A DNA stretch of 64,000 nucleotides from Eremophila alpestris peregrina (Eukaryota; Chordata; Aves; Passeriformes; Alaudidae): positions 19,209,578-19,273,577 of the forward strand of contig WMCF01000008.1 of NCBI GenBank assembly GCA_009792885.1. Direction: 5' to 3'. Both the position numbers and the translations under genes were made by a program. Numbering within the stretch: position 1 is the stretch's first letter; every line of letters begins with the position of its first letter. Shown here piece after piece: positions 13,456 through 25,258 of the stretch. The notes under the pieces were generated by a model. It had not been told where the DNA came from and did not search any database. It saw only the letters and a list, made by a program, of their open reading frames with translations.

Positions 13456-14714
13456 GTAAGCATCTTCTTTCTTTTTCAGAGCCTTTAAGTTTGGTTGTGT
13501 TCATTCTCCATTTTAAATTCAATGAGCATAGGTTGTAGCTATGTTTTCATAGAAATTCTCAAGTAAGTGGTTGTGCTTTAAGCAGTGCAATTGCAATTGT
13601 TATCAATAGGCAATTGCAACTTTTTCAGGTACACTAAATTTAAACAATCTCATATATGCAATCTTTAATGGATGAAATAAATATCAAAATTTTTACAGCT
13701 CTCAGAAACTGTCCTCTACAGATCTGATTAATCACATTAGTGGAAATTATTGTAGTGTCACTGATACTGATAGCTATCAAAATTCTAGCAGGTGTCACTA
13801 CTTTGGATGGTTTGAGAAAATAGATGCTGTCTTATCTGTGGATGGAAACAATCTTTTTGATCAGTGTGCTGGTGCATGTGAAAACTGCAGAATAAACAGC
13901 TTGTGTGTTCTGACTTTCTGGGGGGGAGGGATCAGTGGCTTTTCCTTTCATTCCCTCTCCACAAAGAATAGACATACTGAAGATCTTTGTCCTGTTATAA
14001 TAGTCCACTCGAGAGTGGGAACTGAGGGACGAAGTGTCTGAGATGTGTTTTCATAACAAAAATGATGCTGAGAAACCTAAGTCCTAGTGACTGTGCTGAG
14101 ACTTACGAAAGCTTTCCATTATCTCTGCAGCCAGGAAACAGCTCCTTATCTGTCAGCATTCAGTGCTTGAAGTCTCAGATTTGTTCAGGATTGCCAGCTG
14201 GCACTTGCATTTGACTTTGTGATTTGGTCACTTGATTGTTAAGACCGTCAGAAGCCTCTTCCTTGGGTGCTGAACTATAATGTCATTTGAATACATGAGA
14301 CTTCCTAAAAAGATGAGATTTTTGTTCTCTTAAGGTTAATTGTTTTCAAGTCAAGCATGAGATAAGGAGACTGGAAGCCTCCTTTATTGCTGTTTCATCA
14401 CTGTATTCTTGTGACTGGTCACTATTACTGCTCTCAGTACCACTGTTGCAGGGTTGTAGAACTTGAAAGAAGTTTTTGGAAACATCCAGGAATTCGAACA
14501 GAGCACAGTGACCCAACGGAATAGGCTTTCACAGCTCTTCCACGAGCTCTGGTGTATATAGATTTTGATTGGGCTTATCCATTGGGTTAATTGCAAGGCA
14601 GATATTTAACACTATGCTGTGCCCAATTCTTATTAGATTCTATTGTAAAAGAAGTTAAACTCTGCAATTTCATTTGAAGTTTTATAATCTTCTTTTTTGT
14701 TTTCTTCTTTTCAG
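13456..14714 (+). other. WASL: WASL intron 2
   Basis: GTAAGC donor to TTTTCAG acceptor, 1,259 bp. It is AT-rich and I see no recognised repeat or gene. A short run of CAATTG/GCAATTGC motifs at about 13,585-13,620 is the only local pattern. Confidence 0.85.
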
Positions 14715-14801
14715 GATGGGAAATTATTGTGGGAGCAGGAGCTGTACAATAACTTTGTATATAATAGTCCTAGAGGATATTTTCATACCTTTGCTGGAGA
14801 T
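14715..14801 (+). CDS. WASL: WASL exon 3, WH1 domain
   Basis: Twenty-nine codons in phase 0, DGKLLWEQELYNNF to FHTFAGD (residues about 85-113). This is the conserved middle of the WH1 domain, including the aromatic YNSPRGYFHTF stretch characteristic of WASP-family WH1. Acceptor TTTTCAG, donor GTGAGT. The sequence is essentially the same as the mammalian protein. Confidence 0.96.
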
Positions 14802-15310
14802 GTGAGTCTCAATGTCTTTGAATACCTATTTTTAAATGCCTTTGGTTTGAGCAGTATCTTCTTTTAATGTAGCTGAGGTTATTAATTAATTCTATTAATT
14901 ATTCATAAAAGTTCATTTATTAAAGGAATTTTTGTGGTATCTCAACTAGAAAATTTAATATATAGTACAGAGCATAAAACATGGTTCTTTATTGTCAACT
15001 TTCTTTAATGAAATTACATTATGACTTGCAAATTATATTTATGACATACAATGTATTCTTAAACAAATTTTCGTTTCCCCTCCCCTCTTTGATTTGAAGC
15101 CACAAGATTTTGCTCATATCTGTTAGCTGTGATCTTTAGAAACGTGATTAATAGACTGACATTCCTAAGATACAATATTTCACTAAGACTTGGTTCCAAA
15201 TTTGTGTTGATTTTTTTCTTGTTATACCTTTAGAAAGGTGTAAGACAATATTTAAGAAAGCCTTTAAAACATTTTCTTAGTCATGGGGGGGAAATATTAA
15301 TGTTTTTCAG
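14802..15310 (+). other. WASL: WASL intron 3
   Basis: A 509-bp AT-rich intron with GTGAGT donor and TTTTTCAG acceptor. Nothing else is recognised apart from short TTAAT/ATTAATT runs near 14,880-14,905. Confidence 0.85.
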
Positions 15311-15407
15311 ACATGTCAAGTTGGTCTTAATTTTGCTAATGAAGAAGAAGCTAAACTATTCCGCAAAACAGTAACAGATTTACTTGGACGGCGGCAGAGA
15401 AAATCTG
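15311..15407 (+). CDS. WASL: WASL exon 4, end of WH1 domain
   Basis: Encodes TCQVGLNFANEEEAKLF to LLGRRQRKS (residues about 114-145) and ends in phase 1, with the G of a Glu codon completed by the next exon. It holds the C-terminal helix of the WH1 domain and the start of the basic linker. Acceptor TTTTTCAG, donor GTAAAT (slightly off consensus). Compared with the human protein as I recall it there are conservative changes, for example Gly for Ala in CQVGLNF. Confidence 0.95.
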
Positions 15408-18400
15408 GTAAATATTGAAATTGATCTTAAATTCAGGCTTGTTAATGTTGTTTCTGGGGGGAGGCAGGAAGCTATGCTGCTATGTCTGAAAATCCCTGGA
15501 GGCACTACTGCCATATTTATATTTTGAAGTAATTATTCTATTAAACTCTGCTTCTTTCTGTATTGTGCAAAATTAGTAGTTTTCTGAAACAACTTACCTT
15601 GGTGTTTTGTTCTGTGACTCTCTGAGTAAGCTGAGACCCCATGGTTGTGATTTGAAAATACAGATTGGGGGAAGCAAAAATTGTAGGCTGGCAATGGGAA
15701 AACTAGAAATCTTTCTCTAAGTTGTTTTCATATTTGAATAAAAATCCTCTTTTAGCCCTGGGCTGTTTATAACTGATTAGTTATATTCAGCCAAAGCAGG
15801 TTGTAACAAAAATTTTACCATCTGGTATGTTCAGTAGTTCATGAATTTTTGGCATTGATCCAGCAGTTAGTAGAGAAATATCTTTTATTCAGAACTAGTG
15901 ATCTTGGCTCAGGCCAAGAACAGAAGACATAATGTGCCTATACTGTCCTTAGCAGCACAGGACAGTCAGTCAAGCACAGTATGCTTCTTGCCAGCTGCAA
16001 GATGCCTTGGGAATGTGGTTAGTGCTTTCAAGGCAGCTCGGGATTCCTACAGATCTTGTCTTGGTCATTTTCCAGGGAGCCCAAAAACAACTTTCCTGTC
16101 TTGACAGCCGTATGTCCGTGTAGGACAAAGTGATACAAAATACAGACTTGGAACAAATAGGTTTGTGCAGGCTTGCTGTAAGATGTAGTGTGGACTTGTG
16201 TGTGAGCTACAGGATGTGTTTTTGTAATCCATTATGGAATTGCACTTGCAATGCAGTGTAGACTGCTGTAAAAGGAGGAAGCTTTCATCCTGGAGAGCTG
16301 CCCTTGCAAGTACTCTTGCAAATGTGTATTCTCTGTATGTACTCACTTGGATTTCACCAAGGCATGGTGACTCAGGAGCAGAACACTTGTTCCAGGAGCT
16401 TAAATGACTGCTTTAAAATTCCCTCAGCTCAGAGTAAGTTCATAAGGTTTCATGAGAAGAAGTGGGATCATTAAGAAGCGGGAATTAAGTTTCTCATACT
16501 CACATTGCAAAAGTAATTTTGAATCTACTGTTCCTGACGTTTTACTCTATTACATGTCTGAAATACAATGCTAGAATGCACAGACATGATGTGGGAAGAA
16601 GTGTGTTTGCATTATTGGCCATAGCAAACTTTGTTTGAAAATAGTGTTTCAGTCAAACCTTCTGTTCACAGAGTTTTTCCTCCACACAGTGTTTTTTTTT
16701 TTTTTGCGGGACTATATTAAGTTTTTCTCGTTTACTCTCTGAACTAGTTCCTTGATTTGTATGCTAAAGTTCATGTTACTTCATATATTGTTTCAACAAA
16801 CAACTCTACCTCCCCAAACATTTGCAACTTCAAGACAACTTTTATTTAAAAAAGAAAAAGAAATGAAAACCAAAAAATAACCCTCAAAACACTTCAAGTT
16901 TTTCCTTGTTAAGAGCTGCAAACCAAGAATTTGAAACACTTACGAGATGCTTAGTCAAGCCACCAGATGGAGTTCTGTATTTGTCCTTGTGACTATTTAA
17001 TTGTGCTTCTAAAATAACAGGCTTTGCACTGTTGAAATCAAAGCTGATTTATGCTTTTTATTTATTTATAAATTCTTACACAAAACATACATTAATTTAC
17101 ATATAGATTAATATATATAAATGATACCAGAGTGGTATATAATTTATAATATTAATGCATCTTAATTTGTCAGTCACAAATTGAGATAATAGTCTGATGA
17201 TTTTGATGCTTTTCTGTTTTAATAGGATTTTTACTTTCATACCTTCCAAACTATGTTTCATTTCATAGCTAGTGCCACTTGAGATGCTTTCAACTCAACT
17301 AAGCACTCCATGTGATGATTTAGCTGCCTGTTAATGCCATTCAGGGCTTGCTAGGAGACTTTTCCAGGAGTCTTATGGAAAACTTATGTTGTTGAAAGGT
17401 AGCAGTAACAGCAGTTCTGGCTCACAAAGCTATGGCTTGGTGCTGAGGTTAGTACACAAAATACTGTCTGACAGCTAAGAGAAGACACAACAGTGTTCTG
17501 CTCTTCCTCACTCAGCATGAAATGCACTCCAGTATACAGACAACCCCTGAGTAAGTGCATCTGGAGTTCCAGAGAGGTGAAAGTTTGGCTCTAGACAGAG
17601 AATGTAATAAAGCTTGCAAATGTACAAAATATCAAGTCGAGAATAGAATGAGGGACAAAGGTAGAGAAAGAGTTCTTAATGTGTTGTCCTAATGTTTGTA
17701 ATGGTGCAGGGTTTCATCTAGCTAAACTCTGGTTTGGGTTGGCCTTTTCATTTAGGGGCTTTGGGGGTTTTGGGCTTTTGGTTTTGGGGTTTTTTTAAAG
17801 TCAATTAAATTCTTAACCTTAGGTTAGAAAGAAATTGCTATAATGCATTAATTTGTCTGTAGATTTACTTAAATAATATCTCCATTTACTTCTTAAACCA
17901 ATCCAAAATAGTTCCTCTAGTAAACAGGGTGAACACAGTGTGTCTCATCTCAGTGCTTGTCACTGTAGTACACTCTCACTTCGGGTATTGCACATAGATA
18001 TCATTAGTTTTATTGTTATTATCTTGCCTCGGAAATGGTAATATGTGTACACACACAAATGCCTGCTCCACATGCTGAGCACTCATCCCTAAAAGGGGAA
18101 CAGACACTTGTTCTTAAAAAAAGCAGTTCTTTCTGAAGTAGGAGGCTTCTTGACTAATTTTTATGTACTGCTTGTAGCTCATGGGTGGGAGCTCTGTTAA
18201 CCTTCCATGAAACTGCTTTTTTCCTTTACAAGCTTTTAGCTCCTGAATATCTTCATAATGGACTTCATAAGTTTCAAGGTAGATACTTCATATGGAGAGG
18301 GATTTTTTAATTCGCTTTGGGTGTTTTTTCTTTCATTGTTGGTCATGACTTTTGTTTTTGCTGCCTGGGTGACAAGGGCATCTCTAACCTTCTCAGCTTG

Positions 18401-20287
18401 CATTGGATTCAAGAGTTGGCAGAGATTATTCTCATTTTCAGGAATGCTCGTTGAAGAGAGCTGGTTTTTTTGTACTTAGGCAGCTGCTGATATTCATCTG
18501 TTTTAGATCACTAGGCATGTTCATCTTCAAAAACCAGAAAATCAGCCACTCTCGTCATCTGCACTTCAGGAACAAAAGTTCATACTTTTGTCAGCAGTGA
18601 TAACCACAGAAAAACAGAGCTAGCCTCTTTGGGCCACAAATTATTCAAGCCAGTAAAAATTATAGGAAGTGTATATAATGTTTTGGATTGTTTCCCACTA
18701 TTTTTTCTTTTGAACTATTTATTATAATGAAAATGGTAAAGGATTCCCATTATTTGAATCAAGGCTGCCTAACACTTCCTATGAATCCTTTTGCCATCCT
18801 CTGATAGATGACTTGCAACCAGTCCTGCACTCTCCTTTGCTGTCTCTGAGTTGCTGTCTAGAACTCTGATTATGGTCCAAAGGTTGAGTTGGGGGTTTAA
18901 TTTTTTTTTAATTATTTATTTTGTGGGGACAGTACAAGATGTGGTTTCTTAAACTGAATCTTGTAGGAAGAGAGAGCACAGTACTTGGCCAAAAAGCCTT
19001 TTTTCTTTTTTCACCTCAGACCTGATACCTTATGCTGAGGCACCCTTTCAGGGGTTCTCCACCTCTATGCTTGAAACTAACCTGCTGTGACCTAAAAATC
19101 AACTGTCTTTGGAAGGTTTATTCATCCAAAGTTGATTCTCAGTGGGTTTTGGTCACCTTCCCATGAAGGGTTGATGATCTTGACTGATTCCTTTATTCCT
19201 GTCTAAAGATCATCAGACTGACACGAGGCTGACTTGCCTTGCATACTTAGGATTGTATATTTTTGGGGTTTTAAGTATTCTTAGGACAAGATCAGCACCA
19301 TCTGTGAAGGCGTCCTCTCTCTTCTTATATTTGTGAATCTGGAAAAATGTAACAAGTTAGTTATTCTGGGGCTTGCTGGGAAGTGAAGTGCTTGTCACAA
19401 ATTCTTATTATATAACTCTTGGGAGCCCCTGTTAGACTACAGATACTCCACATCCTTACAGAGATGTGGGTTTTAGTGTAGTGAGATGATAAACTGCTTC
19501 CCTTTATGGGTGCTGCTAAATCCAAATTTCTTATAAGTGTGTGTATAGATACACAAATAATGTAAATGTATACTGGGGGTGGATAGAAATTAATAGTAAG
19601 TGAGGGAAATCTCCTTAAAAGGGGAACTTACTATTATAGGCTGACAATATTGAGGTGTGAAATGTTTACATTTTAAATCACCAAGCCAGATTCTTCATAG
19701 TTGTAAGACACTGTGGTACTGTGAATAAATATCATATGAGTATCAAGGAGATTCTAGTTCTTTCCATATTGTTCAGTTACCTGTTGGATAACATAGGTGA
19801 AGTGTCTTGCCTCTGTCTATCCTATTTTTTATGCATAAAGCAAAAATTAATTAAATTTTAGGTTCTGTGAGGGTACAATATATAAGTGCTAATTACATTT
19901 CAGATAAAAATGAAAGAGCAGTTTCATTCAGTGGACATCAGAAAGCATAATGCTTCAAAAATCTTACTTTGATAGGTTGTATTTAAAACAGATAATTTTT
20001 GAATATTGCCCTCTACTTCATAGTTGAAATGCCTGCAACCAAGTCAGTAGCTATTGCCTTATGCTCCTATTCAGTTTGTACACTTGGAATCAGTGCTTGT
20101 TATCTAAGATTGGGAGTGGGTTTTGTTCTGTAATACTTTTTTTCAACTGCACAAGTAGACTTTAAGGATACTAATAGATTCCTAAGTTTGAGGTCAAGAT
20201 CATTAAAAGCTTCACTAGACTCTAAAATTTAGAATTAATTTTTCCTGAGATACCTATGATTAAATGGCTCTTTTTCTTTTTCAACAG
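15408..20287 (+). other. WASL: WASL intron 4
   Basis: A 4.9-kb AT-rich intron. It includes a G/T-rich quadruplex-type run at 17,755-17,789, AT-rich simple sequence near 17,050-17,160, and a perfect 11-bp inverted repeat at 19,591-19,601 and 19,626-19,636. I see no gene or recognisable transposon. Confidence 0.8.
17755..17789 (+). repeat. G-quadruplex-type G/T run in intron 4
   Basis: Four G-runs (4, 5, 3 and 4 Gs) are separated by T-rich loops of 4, 4 and 11 nt, all on the WASL sense strand, so the motif is also present in the pre-mRNA. It meets the usual G4 pattern except for the long third loop. Confidence 0.6.
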
Positions 20288-20311
20288 AAAAAAGACGAGA
20301 CCCACCAAATG
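20288..20311 (+). CDS. WASL: WASL exon 5 (24-nt microexon)
   Basis: A 24-nt exon completing Glu from exon 4 and encoding KRRDPPN plus the first base of Gly, so the spliced protein reads EKRRDPPNG. It is flanked by TTTTTCAACAG and GTAAGC. Its phases (1 in, 1 out) fit the neighbours exactly, and the peptide matches the segment after WH1 in vertebrate N-WASP. It is too short to be found by ORF length and is placed by homology and splice signals. Confidence 0.94.
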
Positions 20312-23300
20312 GTAAGCTTTTTGCATGAATCACTGCATTTTATTTTTTCCTTCTGCTGTCATTTACTGTTTATGTATAGCTTTGTTTCAGATTTGTTCAG
20401 GATAGTCATGTAGTGACAAAAGCAGTAAACTGGAGGTTACAGTATTCTTTTTGTTTTTGTTCTTTGGTATTTGTTTAGTTGTGGCTTGAAAAATTTGTGG
20501 CTTAGCTGGCATTTGTAAAGAATGTTTCTGGAGGAGCATGTTTGGTTGCAAGTAGGAGAGAGGGCCCTTCAGATTAAACTGAGAAGAAAACTTTGTACCT
20601 TGCATTTGCTGCTTGATCTTCAAAATGTGCAGGTATAGGATCACAAAGTTAGTCCTTTTATCTTATGGCAGGCACAATAATGATGGATTTAATAGAATAT
20701 AATATTTCAATTTCAGTATATCTGGCTAACCATGTAACTTAGTCTTCTGGGTTTATGTCATATGTTTGTCAATATTAAACTTCTTTTGAATGAAGTATTA
20801 TTTGAATCCCCTTTCCTCTCAGGAATATGTCTCACTAGCATGAAGATACAGGTTCCTCTTATTAAACTGATGGAAAGAATTAAACTATGCATCAGTTTGA
20901 TACAGAACTTCTTTACTATCCATTCTAAAATCAGGATAAAGGCACATAAATGAATATCAAGTTTGGAGGTTTTGATTTCTGAATTCACACTGAAGTTAGA
21001 AAGAGATTTCTCCTGTCATATTTCTGTCATTGATCCAGATCATAGGTATCTGTGAGTTTGCTGCTTGAGCAAGGGTAGAGTAACTGATCTTCTGAAATCT
21101 GCTTATGGTTTGAGGTAGCCTTAAAATTTGTTCTAACCAAGTAATTCAAGCATTTCTCTGTAGGTCACCAAAATAGGTAATTCATAACTAATCCTGAATT
21201 ATGGGAACTAATGATTCTTTTTATATACCCAGAGAAAACCTTCCTCATATGGAATACTTCTCAAAAAATTGCTTTTCCTTTTTCATAAGCTTTAGGTTTT
21301 GAGGAAATTCAGGCAATCATCAATTTAGGTCAGGCATTTTTAGTGTAGATTAAACTTTGACTGGGCTGTTAAGTTTTGAAAATGCATAGTAATACCATCT
21401 GTGATGGTCTTGCCAGCTTTTCTGAGCTTTCAGAAGGTTTTCACTGCTCTGCTCACCTAAACAGCACATCCCTGATAGCAATGTCTGCAGAGCAGGGTGG
21501 GAATTACAGCAGCAGTGGTGATCATGTAGTAACATCTCCCACAAAACATTTAGCCTTTGTCTCTATTATAATACAATTTATTGGTCTAGTTTGCTCTCCT
21601 TGAATAGAATAAGATTTAAGAAAACTAAGCCTGCAAAAACTTTGGTGCTTAAAGTACCCTCCATAACTCATGCTGTAAGACCTTGGGAACAATATTTTTC
21701 TGGGAAAAATTCTCTTACACTGAACTTGCAGTCATTGTCCCTATCCTGAATTTTTCCTAAATTTTCTGTGGAAGAGATAGGGTTTATGCTCAGTGTTTCA
21801 GATTTATAATCACTTCAAAGGTTTTCAGTATCTGTTTTTGAATAAACTGTTTCTCTGGGACATCCACATACTCTTTCAACACCTGTCAAAACCTTTTCCT
21901 TTTCTGATTTTATCAAATTCTGTAATGTCTGGCTTCTCTGCTGATGAAAAGTTGTATGGCCATGTTCTCAGTAGTGACAGATAAGATGTGATCAGGGTAT
22001 GGATTATAGCCTCAGATTGTTAAACCCTACACAGACTTTGCATTTCAGTATTTGGAATTAAGACTAGAGAAGTTACATACTATCAGCATGTAACTGGAAA
22101 AAAAATCCCACAGCTATTATAATAACAGCTAGCTTTTATTTTACTCTCTATATGCAGTTTCTGTTCAGAAATTCTGTTGGGGAGAAAAGATGAAACACCT
22201 GGGGGTTTTTTGTGCTGGGTATTAATGCATTATTAGCTCTAAAACTGAAAAACAAGAACAGTCACATTTCTGTACTCACATGACCCATGGTTGAAATACT
22301 GTGAGGAATTTTGTTTTACTGGGGCTTGTTAGTCTGGATTTTCTGCATACATTGAAGCTGCATAGAAAAAGCACTTGGTCTTTTGTATGACGTTTTCAAT
22401 GATAGGGATTTAAGATTTTTTTTTTTTGTAGAATTGCAGGATTAAACTCAAATTGGCATTAACAGTTATGTAAAATGTATTAGTCTGTAATTTCCTGGGA
22501 TTTGTGTTCTACTCATTTGTAATAGCTAGGTCTCTTTATGCAAATAAAGAAGAGTTATTGTGGTTGAACTGACCTCGTATGAAGTACTGGATGAAATGAG
22601 GATTTGGCAGAGTATTAGGTTTTGAGGGAATCTTGTGGCAGAATTTTGTTTCAGCTGTTAACTAGAACAGTTTGCATTTCTTGTAGGGCTGTCTGTAGTC
22701 TGGGACAGATACCTACAGAGGCTCTAAATAAAATACAGACTAGAATTAACATTTCAGAATGTTCTGTACAACGTTTTCTGGAGCCCCTTCTGAAGATGTC
22801 ACAGATATTGATAGCAGTGGATGCTTAAAGCCACTGTACTGTCAGGTACTTCCTAATGATGAGCTCTATATGCCTCTCTCATCTTCATTTATTGAGCTGT
22901 CTACACCTGCTGGGGAAGGTGCATGTGTAATGATGGGAAAGATTTTACTGGATATAAATATGGCAGTTCTAGAAGAGTACAATTCTTTCCAAGGTTCTTT
23001 TATCCCTCGTGGACATCTAAGGTCTAAACCAGACGGTAAGAAAACTTTCATCTGTGAGTTTACTGTGACCTCATGTAGGAATACTATTGTCAAGGAATCA
23101 GGCTATCAGTCCTTGATTTTAGCTCAGCTGAATAAAACTTCTGTTTGCAAATTGCTGCTGCTTTACATGCAACTGACCATGTTTGGTTAGCTCAGGATTT
23201 TATATACAAAAAGATGCATTTCAAAGACTGCTAGAAGCTGAGAGAATATCACCAACTTACTAGCATTATAAAGGTACTCATTTCGTTTCACTACAGCTTT

Positions 23301-25089
23301 TGAAACTGTAAATACCAATATAATAGGTGGGAATGGGCAGAATATAACAGAAAATGTAATAGGTGATTAAAGTGAAGATTAACTCCTGGTGTTTTTTGTT
23401 TTGTACCAAGGAAATTAAGACTAATTTTCAATTCATTTTGAAGACTTTACTGAACTTATTGTTAAGTTTAGAGTTGATAATATTTGATGATTAGTCAATT
23501 CAGTGCTAATTTTAAATGGAACTCTAACAATGCAAATTGTTTAGTGTAGTCTTACATGGTCAATTTGTTCTGGTATTCTCAAAGGACAGTTGTCTAGATC
23601 AAAACATATCTAGATAAAAGCATTTCTGCTTAGCAGAAAACATTTTAGAATTTTTTTCATGCAGTTTCAATGCAGTTTTTAATCTTGTCCTTTAAGACTC
23701 CTGCAGAGGTGTTGGAGTTGTCATATGTTTTAGATGAGTTTTGTCTAGCCTGGTGTCATGTTTCTGTTCTTGTTTCTTGTCCTGGCCAGTACTGGGTGCT
23801 TCCCACTGAGGTGTTTACCTGCAAGTGTCAGCAAAGTTATCTTTGGTGTTGTCTACTTGTACTTTCTGATTTTTATATTGGACTGTGAACATAAGGCTTT
23901 TTGGTTCTTTCTGAATGCAGTTATGAAAAAGTAGTGTCAAAACAAGGTGCAGATTTATCAAAGTCTAATTAGACTTCTTTTATCATCTGCCCAGTAAATC
24001 TGTGTCTGTCTTTAGTTTATTTGCTAACCACTAGGTCCTAACTCAAACAGAAGTAGGGAATGTTTTCAAACTATTTCTGGCCAGACTGGTTTTAAATGAC
24101 CTGCTTAATCTCATTCTTCCAAAACTGAAATTACTTACCCTTTTTGTAGGTTTCTTTATAAATGCACCTGTGTACCTATGTATGTATAGGATCAATGCAT
24201 AAATTGCCTTAGCATTTAAGTACTGCTGTCAGTTGCTTATGTCGAGAGTTATCTTCTGTCAAAGCTAAAAAACCTGAGTGGAACATGTGCTAGGTATGTT
24301 CATTTGCTAGTATTGCACAAGTAATATAATACTAAAATGCTAAAATTGGCAGGAGTATAATTCAGATGCATTTTAAATAACTAGAATAACAATTCAGAAT
24401 TATTTATAATTAAGAACAAAGTTTGAGAACGTAAATGAAACACACAAATTATGAATTGTATTTCTAGTGCTCTTTTTATGGTTTCTGCAAGCTGTTTATC
24501 TGGGACACCACTCTTTTGAAAACCTATTAAAGACTAAGATGCACTAAGACATAAAAAATTCTGAATGATTCCACGTATGTCCAATATTTGGAGACAGTAG
24601 TGTGTCCAGAGCAGCTTTCTGAACTTGTTGTGATGTTCAGGAGTGATGGCAGAAGGCATTTCCACTTGGGGTTTAATTAATGAAGGTTCTGTCTCCTGAA
24701 AGATCAGTTTAGTGTGCTGCCCAGGTAATGGCCTGCTGGCTCTTTGGGTCTAACTGTTTATGAAACACATCTTTGATCTTATCTAGGATTGTAGCAATGT
24801 TGTATCTTACTTAATGTGTCTCATCACGTGTTCTGCGCATGTGGCAAAAAACAAGTTGTAGTTCAGAAAATATTCCTATTGCTATGCTCTAGCACCATTT
24901 TTTTTCTTAATAAAATATCTTAGTTTATGCATCTGACATTCAGAACCCATCTGGATGCATGTGGCATGCAGAGCTACAACTAGTAGCTGTACAAGTCTTG
25001 TACAGCTCAAAAACAACTCCCAAAGTTTGTGGATTGAATGTGGCATTGGTGAAACACAGTAGTAAAAATCCTGTACCTTACTTTCACAG
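20312..25089 (+). other. WASL: WASL intron 5
   Basis: A 4.8-kb AT-rich intron with GTAAGC donor and CTTTCACAG acceptor. The only protein-like item is the ORF at 22,759-23,190, listed separately. No transposon is recognised. Confidence 0.8.
22758..23190 (+). other. Unexplained intronic ORF with exon-like borders
   Basis: A 143-codon ORF (ATG 22759, stop TAG 23188-23190) lies in WASL intron 5 on the sense strand. It directly follows a sequence that could serve as an acceptor (AACATTTCAG, AG at 22756-22757) and contains a donor-like GTAAGA at about 23,036. The predicted peptide (start MFCTTFSGAPSEDVTDIDSS) matches no family I recognise. In such AT-rich DNA an ORF this long is less expected than in the GC-richer right half, but chance is still possible. 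It could be a cryptic exon, a decayed insertion or a random ORF. Inserting it between exons 5 and 6 would change WASL, so it is not part of the normal mRNA. Confidence 0.25.
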
Positions 25090-25258
25090 GCCCAAATCTA
25101 CCAATGGCAACTGTTGATATCAAAAACCCAGAAATTACAACTAACAGATTTTATACTCCACAAGTCAACAATATTTCATATACCAAAGAAAAGAAAAAAG
25201 GAAAAACTAAAAAGAGGAGATTGACAAAGGCAGATATTGGAACTCCATCTAATTTCCA
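25090..25258 (+). CDS. WASL: WASL exon 6, basic region and start of CRIB
   Basis: Encodes GPNLPMATVDIKNPEITTN through TKADIGTPSNFQ (residues about 154-209). It contains the basic segment KEKKKGKTKKRR, which binds PIP2 and cooperates with Cdc42 in activation. It then enters the GTPase-binding CRIB motif (ADIGTPSNFQ, continued as HIGHVGWD in exon 7). Phase 1 in, phase 2 out. Acceptor CTTTCACAG, donor GTAAGT. Relative to mammals it has Thr for Gly in RFYTPQV. Confidence 0.96.
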
